The position numbers and the translations under genes are program-made. A DNA stretch of 8,254 nucleotides from a bacterium. Its GTDB lineage: Bacteria; Ratteibacteria; UBA8468. Location of the stretch: the NCBI GenBank assembly GCA_030637775.1, contig DAOWFY010000028.1:1-8254 (forward strand), given 5' to 3'. This document shows positions 1 to 5,488 of the stretch, piece after piece (positions within the stretch are counted from its first letter, which is position 1; every line of letters starts with the position of its first letter). The notes beneath the pieces are model-generated. The model had not been told where the DNA came from, ran no database searches, and saw nothing but the letters and a program-made list of their open reading frames with translations.

Positions 1-40
1 CATCCCTCCCCCATCAATGGGGAGGATTAAGGAGGGGGAA
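1..40. repeat. G/C-tract palindromic repeat element (partial, at window edge)
   Basis: A perfect 7-bp inverted repeat is visible: CCTCCCC at 5-11 pairs with GGGGAGG at 19-25 around a 7-nt loop. It is followed by a second purine tract (31-38, GGAGGGGG). The composition is abrupt and unlike the AT-richer coding sequence that begins near 50. The form (pyrimidine arm, short ATCAAT loop, purine arm, then an AAGGAGGGG-like tail) resembles dispersed palindromic repeats I associate with many uncultured bacterial genomes. That family link is from memory and unverified. The element probably extends left of the window. It lies inside the reading frame of the first gene and supplies its apparent start codon at 17. 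Confidence 0.55.
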
Positions 41-442
41 AGTCAGGGAAGTAAGATAGATTGGGATGCGTTGATAAAGGAAAGTTATAATTTTGGCCTG
101 GAAAGGATGGTTTATTATGGGCTTTATGCGGTGAATAAAATTTTAGGAACAAGAGTACCAACAGAAGTTTTGGTTTCTCTAAAGCCAAAGGGGTTTACGT
201 TAGGAGAAAGAGTTTTTCTATTTTTATTATCCAAAAATAGGCGTTCTCCTGGTTATAGTTATCTTATTCATCTGGCGATGAATAAAGGTACTATAGAAAA
301 GACAAAATTTATCTTGAGAACCCTTTTCCCGCCAAAGAAAATTCTTGCCCAGAGAAACTATATTCCCGAATCTAAAGTAGGTTACCTCCATTATCTCCGG
401 CGGTGCAAACAGGTTCTTAGCCGGTTTTCAATAGCGCACTAA
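2..442 (+). CDS. NTP_transf_5-like nucleotidyltransferase family protein, C-terminal part (partial or disrupted)
   Basis: The frame is open to the window edge, with a possible ATG at 17 giving 141 residues. From about residue 13 the protein resembles the C-terminal half of the uncharacterised nucleotidyltransferase family (Pfam NTP_transf_5), often seen in polysaccharide and exosortase loci. The matching blocks are KIDWDALIKES, a GLERMVYYGLYAVNK helix, LGTRVPTEVL, and a terminal LFPPKKIL...YLHYLRRCK block. Members are normally about 300-400 residues with the DxD nucleotidyltransferase core upstream, and none of that core is visible here. The first 12 residues (MGRIKEGESQGS) are encoded by the palindromic repeat and look unlike the family. 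The gene has therefore either been interrupted by the repeat or carries a repeat-derived insert in its linker. No Shine-Dalgarno fits ATG 17, so I favour a remnant or the 3' part of a longer gene. It overlaps the convergent ABC permease by 15 nt. The family call is fairly likely; activity is doubtful. Confidence 0.6.
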   Translation: MPPPSMGRIKEGESQGSKIDWDALIKESYNFGLERMVYYGLYAVNKILGTRVPTEVLVSLKPKGFTLGERVFLFLLSKNRRSPGYSYLIHLAMNKGTIEKTKFILRTLFPPKKILAQRNYIPESKVGYLHYLRRCKQVLSRFSIAH

Positions 443-1240
443 ACTTCCTTCAATCTTTGCTCTCCGCAGAGCATAACCGAAACTATAGATTCCTAAGGGA
501 AGGAGAATAATGGCAAAGAGAGCCAATTTTATTACATCGGAGGAGAGACTTGCTAAAGAGGCTCCCTGGTAGACAGCTAACTCCAAGCCTTTGATGGCAT
601 AGGTTACCGGTATCCAGGCTGAGATTGCTTGCAGCCATTTCGGCAGGACTGTGACCGGAAAGTAGACCCCACCCAGAAGACCAGAAAGGGTACTGACCAA
701 CCAATTGACGGGATTTCCCCTTTTCAAGACGAGAATGAAACTTCCCGAAATCAGGCCCAAACTGGAAAAGGCAATAATCGTAAAGAAAAAGATGATAAAG
801 GTAGCTAAAAGATTTATTTGGGAAATGTCAATCTTAAAGAAAAACACGCCAAAGAAGAGGTAGAGAAAGAGGTCAACGGAGGCAAAGCCAAAGTTCCAGA
901 GCCCCATTGATAAAAGAAGGGTTCTCATCTTAGTCGGGGTGACCAGGAGCGATTCGAGGGTGCCGGTCATTGCCTCTCCTCTGAGTCTTCCGGCAATACC
1001 CCCAAGGCCTGTGCCAACATAGGTAAAGAAGGCCTGGGCTAAAATTGTATAGGAGAAATAGTCCCGGCCAAATGGTTCAAGATGGGAGCTAATTCTGCTG
1101 CCAAATAACCTGTTGATAAAAAAGAAGGTTAAAAGAGAGGTAAAGACGGAGAAAAAATTAAAGAAAAAAGCAAACTTGTAACTTCTCTGGATGAGAAATT
1201 CCTTCCTGATATAAGCAAAGATTTTGATTAGAGCAAGCAT
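428..1240 (-). CDS. ABC-2 type transporter permease
   Basis: This is a 270-residue inner-membrane protein, the usual length for a single-domain ABC-2 permease. About six hydrophobic segments are visible, near residues 23-42, 60-84, 108-135, 143-172, 178-197 and 236-256. After the second segment comes the characteristic cytoplasmic stretch GRLRGEAMTGTLESLLVTPT, which resembles the ABC-2 coupling region. Near residues 189-220 is the family-typical GGVYFPVTVLPKWLQ...IPVTYAIKGL motif. The ATG overlaps the end of the ATPase gene by 13 nt, so the two are translationally coupled and should form one exporter (two permeases with two ATPases). GGAG lies just 2 nt before the ATG, closer than usual. The substrate cannot be read from sequence. 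Polysaccharide or lipid-linked glycan export is suggested only by the EPS genes nearby; a NatAB-like or drug exporter is equally compatible. The 3' end overlaps the convergent upstream gene, leaving no room for a terminator. Confidence 0.88.
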   Translation of the reverse strand: MLALIKIFAYIRKEFLIQRSYKFAFFFNFFSVFTSLLTFFFINRLFGSRISSHLEPFGRDYFSYTILAQAFFTYVGTGLGGIAGRLRGEAMTGTLESLLVTPTKMRTLLLSMGLWNFGFASVDLFLYLFFGVFFFKIDISQINLLATFIIFFFTIIAFSSLGLISGSFILVLKRGNPVNWLVSTLSGLLGGVYFPVTVLPKWLQAISAWIPVTYAIKGLELAVYQGASLASLSSDVIKLALFAIILLPLGIYSFGYALRRAKIEGSLVRY

Positions 1241-1920
1241 TTCTCCAGTTCTTCTACACTCCCGGTAGTTTTAATTTTGCCCTTCTCCATAATTGCCAAT
1301 CGGTCACAGACCTCCTCGGCCTCCCTTAAATTATGGGTTACCCAAAGGATGCTCTTTCCCCTTTTCTTAACCAGTTCCTCCTTAAGAAATTTCCTTAATT
1401 CATAGGCACTTTTTGGGTCAAGGCTCTTGGTAGGCTCATCGAGAAGAAGAATTGGGGGATCGGGAATGAGGGCACGAGCAAGCGATAATCTTTGCCTCAT
1501 TCCGGTAGAGTAGAGATAGACCTTTTTATCCGGCTCCTTTAGCTCAAGGAGTTCCAAGATTTCCTTTATTCTTATTCTGGATCTCTGAGAGGTAAGGTTA
1601 TAAAGAGTGGCAAAAAAGGAAAGATTTTCCCTTCCGCTCAACCTCCAGTAAAGGCTTCTTTCCTCCCCGGAATGGAAACCGAGGCAAAGTTTAACCTTCT
1701 CTGCCTCCTTAATGATGTGATAACCGGCAAGCCAGGCTTCTCCCTTGGTGGGCAGAATCAATGTTGCTAAAATCTTTAAGAGGGTTGTCTTGCCGGCCCC
1801 GTTCGGGCCTAAGATACCGAAGATTTCACCCTCTTTTACGATAAAATTAACATCATCAAGGGCGGTGGTGGAGGGAGAGAAATATTTGGTTAGACCTTCT
1901 ACCTTAATCGCAATTGCCAA
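1228..1920 (-). CDS. ABC-2 transporter ATP-binding protein
   Basis: A 230-residue ABC ATPase with all core motifs: Walker A GPNGAGKTT (38-46), signature YSTGMRQRLSLARAL (137-151), Walker B ILLLDEPT (157-164), D-loop SLDP and H-loop His196 in VTHN. The signature STGMRQ in place of LSGGQ, and the GEERSLYWRLSGRENL stretch after Walker A with no clear Q-loop glutamine, are typical of ATPases partnering ABC-2 permeases. It lacks the C-terminal carbohydrate-binding extension of Wzt-type O-antigen ATPases. The start is TTG at 1920. No ATG or GTG lies earlier in frame without losing the family N-terminus, and only a weak purine stretch (AAAGAAG) precedes it. It is the first gene of the ABC pair and lies 49 nt downstream of the AAA ATPase stop, with a hairpin repeat in between. 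The class is secure; the substrate is unknown. Confidence 0.92.
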   Translation of the reverse strand: MAIAIKVEGLTKYFSPSTTALDDVNFIVKEGEIFGILGPNGAGKTTLLKILATLILPTKGEAWLAGYHIIKEAEKVKLCLGFHSGEERSLYWRLSGRENLSFFATLYNLTSQRSRIRIKEILELLELKEPDKKVYLYSTGMRQRLSLARALIPDPPILLLDEPTKSLDPKSAYELRKFLKEELVKKRGKSILWVTHNLREAEEVCDRLAIMEKGKIKTTGSVEELEKCLL

Positions 1921-1936
1921 GCTTCTTTTAAGGTAA

Positions 1937-1955
1937 GCGAGGCTGAAAGCCTCGC
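1937..1955. repeat. Compact hairpin repeat (REP-like) upstream of the ABC ATPase
   Basis: GCGAGGCT (1937-1944) and AGCCTCGC (1948-1955) form a perfect 8-bp inverted repeat with a 3-nt loop. On the minus strand it reads GTAGTGCGAGGCTTTCAGCC followed by TCGC. I recognise this layout as a common dispersed palindrome in uncultured bacterial genomes (GTAGTGCGAGGC-TTT-GCCTCGC type), from memory only. It fills most of the 49-nt gap between the AAA ATPase stop and the ABC ATPase TTG start. It is not followed by a U-tract in either direction, so it is a poor intrinsic terminator. As RNA it could still protect transcript ends or hinder ribosome access to the TTG start 16 nt downstream. Confidence 0.7.
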
Positions 1956-1969
1956 ACTACTTTCTTTCC

Positions 1970-2794
1970 TCAGGTAAAAGCCTTCTCTAAGTCCTGAGAG
2001 ACCTGTTCTATGAGCTTTCGATCTATCCGCTGGCTTTTCTTCCCGAAGCCGGCTAAGAGGGCCATATCGCAGATATTGTTGATATTCCGAGGAATACCTT
2101 TGGAACGGATGGAGATTGAGCCAATGGCCGAGGAACTAAATATCTCTTCCTTGTTTCCGGCAACGGCCAGCCGGTGAGTTATGTACTTACCAACCTCTAT
2201 TTTATCCAAGTGGTTGAGGCGAGATCTAATCGGGAGTCTTTGCTTCAACTGCTTTAACTGGTTAATCTTTTCTATTAAAGGTAGTTGTCCAATGAAGATG
2301 AGCGTGAGTAAAAATTGTCCCTCACTCTGAAAATTCAAGAGTAGGCGCAATTCCTCAAATACCTCGATATTTCTAATAAGATGAGCTTCGTCTATGATTA
2401 CCACGGGATGTCGATTTTCATCCCTGGCTCTATGAAGAACATCCTTCTCCAGGAGGTGGATTAAATCCAGACCTTCAATATTTTCGGGGGGCGAACATTT
2501 CCTGGTTTGGGTGAAGATCTCCTTTAAGAACTCTTGGGGGGAAAGTCTGGGATAGAAGATATAGGTGGGAAGATATTGACTGGATTTGTTCAGATTTTCC
2601 AGCAGTGCCTGGCAGAGCATACTCTTTCCCGTGCCGTATTCCCCGATTAATACTGCCCCACCTCTTTTTCCCTCAATACAATAGTTTAATCGGGCATAAG
2701 CCTCCTCATATTCACTGCTTTGGTAAAGAAATCTTGTATCCAGGCTATTCTGAAAGGGGTTTTCCTTTAACTTCCAGTATTTCTCATACATCAT
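1970..2794 (-). CDS. ExeA/GspA-like AAA ATPase (XrtA-associated ATPase type)
   Basis: A cytoplasmic AAA ATPase of about 274 residues, the usual length for the ExeA/GspA-like family and the 'PEP-CTERM/exosortase-associated ATPase' group. Counting from the ATG at 2794, the features are the N-terminal MYEKYWKLKENPF motif, Walker A GEYGTGKS (about 51-58), Walker B VVIIDEAH (about 131-138), a GQ sensor-1-like turn, the basic QRLPIRSRL stretch, and the sensor-2-like GIPRNINNICD (about 233-243). Family members begin with M-Y-x-x-(F/Y), so I reject the longer frame from TTG 2842, whose extra residues overlay a promoter. Either of the paired ATGs (2794 or 2791) could serve. Known relatives act in secretion or EPS/exosortase loci, often beside tyrosine kinase and Wza genes, but their exact job is unclear. 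It lacks the C-terminal transmembrane and peptidoglycan-binding domain of true ExeA. It diverges from the EPS operon and precedes the ABC pair on the same strand. Confidence 0.85.
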   Translation of the reverse strand: MMYEKYWKLKENPFQNSLDTRFLYQSSEYEEAYARLNYCIEGKRGGAVLIGEYGTGKSMLCQALLENLNKSSQYLPTYIFYPRLSPQEFLKEIFTQTRKCSPPENIEGLDLIHLLEKDVLHRARDENRHPVVIIDEAHLIRNIEVFEELRLLLNFQSEGQFLLTLIFIGQLPLIEKINQLKQLKQRLPIRSRLNHLDKIEVGKYITHRLAVAGNKEEIFSSSAIGSISIRSKGIPRNINNICDMALLAGFGKKSQRIDRKLIEQVSQDLEKAFT

Positions 2795-2798
2795 TTTA

Positions 2799-2842
2799 AT
2801 TCTACCACAAAGAAGATAAAATTCAAATTGTTTGACTTTCAA
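2799..2842 (-). promoter_or_regulatory. Candidate leftward promoter(s) for the AAA ATPase
   Basis: On the minus strand two overlapping sigma70-like arrangements are visible. One is TTGAAA (2842-2837) with an 18-nt spacer to TATCTT (2818-2813). The other is TTGAAT (2826-2821) with a 16-nt spacer to TAGAAT (2804-2799). The second would start transcription within a few bases of the paired ATGs at 2794/2791, giving a nearly leaderless mRNA. That agrees with the absence of a Shine-Dalgarno before those ATGs. This is pattern matching only. Confidence 0.4.
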
Positions 2843-2860
2843 AGGAGATTATGGTATGTT
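2832..2860 (+). promoter_or_regulatory. Sigma70-like promoter for the EPS export operon
   Basis: TTGACT (2832-2837) is separated by exactly 17 nt from TATGTT (2855-2860). The preceding TGG supplies an extended -10 (TGn). Transcription would start near 2867, giving a leader of about 26 nt that contains the strong ribosome binding site at 2881-2886. The -35 overlaps the candidate -35 of the divergent promoter (2837-2842), so the two directions could compete or share a regulator. An AT-rich TATAAT at 2864-2869 has no -35 at proper spacing and is considered secondary. Confidence 0.6.
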
Positions 2861-2880
2861 TAATATAATTTAGTAGAAAT

Positions 2881-2886
2881 GGAGGG
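2881..2886 (+). promoter_or_regulatory. Strong ribosome binding site of the first EPS operon gene
   Basis: GGAGGG lies 6 nt before the ATG at 2893, an optimal Shine-Dalgarno. It fixes the start of the Ig-TPR gene and suggests high translation of the first cistron. Confidence 0.8.
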
Positions 2887-2892
2887 AAAAAA

Positions 2893-4107
2893 ATGGGAAG
2901 AAGAAAGAGATATTTAATCGAGATGATGACATTTTTAGGATATCTGAGTTTTGCCTGCGAACTCTCTGGCGTCGTTGCTGAACCAGGGGATACAGATTAC
3001 TTTGTGGTCAAGACTGCCTCCGAAGTCCGGGCCGGAGAAATATTTAGAATTGAGATAGAGGCCAGGGATCTCCACAATAATCTTGTTACCGATTATCATG
3101 AGCGAGGAAAGGAGATTCAGATTAAGGCTCTGGGCAGTGGAGAATTTAAGCCCGAGGCAATTAAATCTACCGTTTTTAAGGAGGGAAAGACTGTCATTGA
3201 TTGCTCCTATACCAAAGCTGAATCTCTTAAAATTCTTTTTAAAGAAAAGGGGTCTTCTGCTTTTGGTTCTGCGCGGCTCTCAGTAGTTCCGGGCAAGCCT
3301 GGTTATTTTGAGCCTGTTCTTCCTTCCCAGGCGAGGGCTGGCGAGAGATTTCCCGTAAGATTAATTGCCCGGGACGTCTATGGTAATTGCGTAACCTCCT
3401 TTGGTAAGGAGGAAGGAAAAATAGAGATTAGTAGTGATGGAAAGGGAAGTATTAATCCTGACCATTTGAATAGTAAAGATTTTAATGATGGTATCGCAGG
3501 CCTAAATTTAACCTATACCAAAGCCGAGAAGGTGACTCTTTTCTTCAAAGGGAAGAAAGGTATTTCTGGTAACGAAACTATAGAAATAAAACCGGGTAGG
3601 TTTCACCATTTCGAAATTATCCCTCCTGCAGAGATTGTGGCGGGAAGACCATTTAAGACCCTCATCAAAGTAAGGGATGCTTATGATAATCTCCTCATAA
3701 ATTATGATAAGGAAGGAAAGGGAGCAATGGTCAACACATCAGGAACAGGATTGATCAGGCCAAATTTTATTCCGGCAGCCAGCTTTAAGGAAGGGCTAAT
3801 TAGTATAAACTTTATCTACACAAAAGCAGAACCCTTTACCATTGTTGCCCGAGAGAGGTTAGAGAAGGAGATTATTAAAGAAATTCCGAGAGAGGAGGTC
3901 CCGGGAGAAAAGATTAGAAAAGATATTCCCCCTAAACCAGAGAAAAGTGTAGAGGAATTGAAAGCAGAGGCTATTGGATATATCGATGCCGACAGATATG
4001 ATAAAGCATTGGAGACGGTGAAGAGAATCCTGGAATTAGAACCGAGTAGTGAAGAAATCATAAGGTTAAAGGAAAGATTGGAGCAGATAATAAAATTATT
4101 TGAATGA
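2893..4107 (+). CDS. Secreted protein with three Ig-like repeats and C-terminal TPR
   Basis: A 404-residue protein with a signal peptide: basic RRKR near the start, a hydrophobic core at about 11-29, and probable cleavage after VVA at 29. Three tandem repeats of about 101 residues follow (about 32-133, 134-234, 235-320). Each has AGxxF near its start (47, 149, 250), an ARDxxxN turn (57, 159, 260; VRD in the third), and a YTKAE block (106, 208, 309). The pattern resembles bacterial Ig-like/filamin-type beta-sandwich domains. A charged, proline-rich linker (about 321-350) leads to one TPR-like helical hairpin plus a trailing helix (about 351-404). There is no catalytic motif and no clear lipobox (SFAC is a poor match). 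As first gene of the EPS operon, with a strong ribosome binding site and a 4-nt overlap with the export protein, it probably acts in the periplasm or at the surface as a scaffold or adaptor. I do not recognise a named family for the whole architecture. Confidence 0.82.
   Translation: MGRRKRYLIEMMTFLGYLSFACELSGVVAEPGDTDYFVVKTASEVRAGEIFRIEIEARDLHNNLVTDYHERGKEIQIKALGSGEFKPEAIKSTVFKEGKTVIDCSYTKAESLKILFKEKGSSAFGSARLSVVPGKPGYFEPVLPSQARAGERFPVRLIARDVYGNCVTSFGKEEGKIEISSDGKGSINPDHLNSKDFNDGIAGLNLTYTKAEKVTLFFKGKKGISGNETIEIKPGRFHHFEIIPPAEIVAGRPFKTLIKVRDAYDNLLINYDKEGKGAMVNTSGTGLIRPNFIPAASFKEGLISINFIYTKAEPFTIVARERLEKEIIKEIPREEVPGEKIRKDIPPKPEKSVEELKAEAIGYIDADRYDKALETVKRILELEPSSEEIIRLKERLEQIIKLFE
2986..3852 (+). 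repeat. Three tandem Ig-like domain repeats (about 101 codons each)
   Basis: Invariant landmarks recur every 101-102 residues: the AGxxF turn, the RDxxxN turn and YTKAE. The first two repeats end in an S/I-x-V/I-x-PG strand leading into the next domain. The third is cut short after FTIVARE and runs into the linker. DNA identity is clearest around the YTKAE codons. The repeats are diverged at protein level, so this is an old duplication rather than an unstable recent one. Confidence 0.85.
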
Positions 4108-5486
4108 GAAGAAAAATATTAATTTTACTATTTTGCTTTGTAACAGTTACCTCGGGCGTCATAACTGTCGCCCCTACAAATGCCTTTGCGGCTGAGGCTC
4201 CGGAAGAGAAACATTTCCAGAGGGCTTTGAGGCATTATCTCAAGGATGAAGTCAATTCTGCCATTTATGAATTGAATAAATCTCTCTTGATAAACCCGGA
4301 TTATGAAAAAGCAAAGGAGCTCCTTTCTGCAATCTTTGAGAAGCAAAGGGTAAAGGAGAAACCTATTCCGGGCAGGATAATGCTGCCGGAAGAATCGGCT
4401 ATCTTAGAATATCTTCTCGGTCCCGAGGATGTGGTGGCGATAGAGGTCTGGGGCGAGGATACTCTTTGTGGTGATTATCGGGTTGATACCAAAGGGAATA
4501 TCAGTTTTCCTCTCATTGGAGAGATCAAAGTTGCGGGGAAAGGTGTCTTGGAACTCAAAGAGATTTTAGCCAGTGAATTGAAGGAATATATTATCGGACC
4601 GACGGTCAGTGTCGCGGTTAAGGAATACAAAAGCCAGAAGGTAACGGTCCTGGGTGAAGCCAAGCCAGGAACCTATGCTCTAAGAGGTCCGAGCAAACTT
4701 TTAGAATTTTTAACTTCAATCGGTGGCTTTACCGAGAGCGCCGACACCTCAAAGGTTATTATCGCAAGAGCCGATGGTAGTTCCGTAACCATAGATTTAA
4801 ATAAGATCCTCTTTAAGGGAGAGGAAAAGGAAAATATTTACCTTCAATCCGGAGACAGAATCCATATTCCGAGCTTAAAAGCCAGCGGTAGCGAGATTAC
4901 GGTTTTGGGGGAGACTAAACCAGGAGCCTATCCCTTAAAGAGGGAGATAAGAGTATTAGATTTTATCGCCTCAATTGGCGGAACAACAAAGGATGCCGAT
5001 ATCTCCCGAATCAGATTAACCAGGAAGGATGGAACTCTTCATCTTATTAACCTTAATAGGATTCTCTTTGAGAATGATGAAAAGGAAAATCTTGTCTTGG
5101 AGCCCGGGGATAGAATCTATATTCCTTCCTTAGCGAAGAGCGGGCAGAAAATTCTCATCCTGGGAGAGGTGAAAAGCCCTGGAGTTTACTTAGTGAAGGA
5201 AAGGATTCGTCTCTCCGAAGCAATTGCCAGAGCGGGTAGTTTCAGCGAGGAGGCAATTCTTTCTCGGATCAAGGTGATCCGGGGCAATTTAGAAAAGCCT
5301 GAGGTTTTATCCTTGAACTTAGCCAAACTTTTAAAGAAGGGGGAGAAAAGGGATGATATTTTTCTGGAACCGGATGACATCGTCTATGTACCCAAGAGCT
5401 TTATGGGTAATGTCAATTACTATATTAAACAGGTCTTACCTACCATTCAACTCATCGGCTGGGGACATGCTATCTTAAAGGATTAA
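4104..5486 (+). CDS. Wza-type polysaccharide export protein (TPR-PES-SLBBx3)
   Basis: A 460-residue exported protein. The signal peptide (about 1-29) has a hydrophobic core and probable cleavage after AFA. Cys11 lies within the core and is not in a lipobox, so unlike E. coli Wza it appears not to be a lipoprotein. Residues about 35-80 form a TPR-like helical hairpin (HFQRALRHYLKDEVNSAIYEL...NPDYEKAKELL). The PES domain spans about 104-175 (YLLGPEDVVAIEVWG, then GPTVSVAVKEY). Three SLBB domains follow at about 179-258, 264-343 and 349-430. The C-terminal NVNYYIKQVLPTIQLIGW segment resembles the amphipathic helix of outer-membrane export proteins in exosortase-type EPS loci. The start codon overlaps the upstream stop (ATGA) and has no Shine-Dalgarno, implying translational coupling. 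It should form the oligomeric channel that takes EPS through the periplasm and outer membrane, gated by the Wzz/kinase encoded next. Confidence 0.93.
   Translation: MRRKILILLFCFVTVTSGVITVAPTNAFAAEAPEEKHFQRALRHYLKDEVNSAIYELNKSLLINPDYEKAKELLSAIFEKQRVKEKPIPGRIMLPEESAILEYLLGPEDVVAIEVWGEDTLCGDYRVDTKGNISFPLIGEIKVAGKGVLELKEILASELKEYIIGPTVSVAVKEYKSQKVTVLGEAKPGTYALRGPSKLLEFLTSIGGFTESADTSKVIIARADGSSVTIDLNKILFKGEEKENIYLQSGDRIHIPSLKASGSEITVLGETKPGAYPLKREIRVLDFIASIGGTTKDADISRIRLTRKDGTLHLINLNRILFENDEKENLVLEPGDRIYIPSLAKSGQKILILGEVKSPGVYLVKERIRLSEAIARAGSFSEEAILSRIKVIRGNLEKPEVLSLNLAKLLKKGEKRDDIFLEPDDIVYVPKSFMGNVNYYIKQVLPTIQLIGWGHAILKD
4638..5132 (+). repeat. Tandem SLBB domain duplication (SLBB1 and SLBB2)
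   Basis: The first two SLBB domains align without gaps over about 79 residues, with roughly half of the positions identical by my hand count (42 of 79). Shared blocks include TVLGE-KPG-Y, SIGG, LN-ILF, EKEN and GDRI-IPSL. The third SLBB is clearly more diverged, with GEVKSPGVY and DDIVYVP. This suggests SLBB1/2 arose by a later internal duplication than the split from SLBB3. Confidence 0.8.
5478..5482 (+). promoter_or_regulatory. Ribosome binding site of the Wzz/BY-kinase gene
   Basis: AAGGA lies 6 nt before the ATG at 5489 and is embedded in the last codons of the export gene. It supports the chosen start and coupled expression across the 2-nt gap. Confidence 0.7.
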
Positions 5487-5488
5487 AA

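Noticed and set aside
1931-1960. Intrinsic terminator between the AAA ATPase and the ABC ATPase
   Set aside because: The stem is good but neither side is followed by a U-tract, and the layout fits a dispersed palindrome better.
2795-2842. TTG-initiated N-terminal extension of the AAA ATPase
   Set aside because: The extra residues (MKVKQFEFYL...) are not family-like, overlap promoter-like elements in both directions, and precede the conserved MYEKYW start.
2864-2869. Perfect TATAAT as the -10 of the EPS promoter
   Set aside because: The only good -35 (TTGACT, 2832-2837) is 26 nt away. The extended -10 TATGTT at 2855-2860 has exact 17-nt spacing.
2941-2982. Lipobox around the cysteine in LSFAC of the Ig-TPR protein
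   Set aside because: The residues before Cys are S-F-A, a poor match to the consensus. A type I cleavage after VVA is more convincing.
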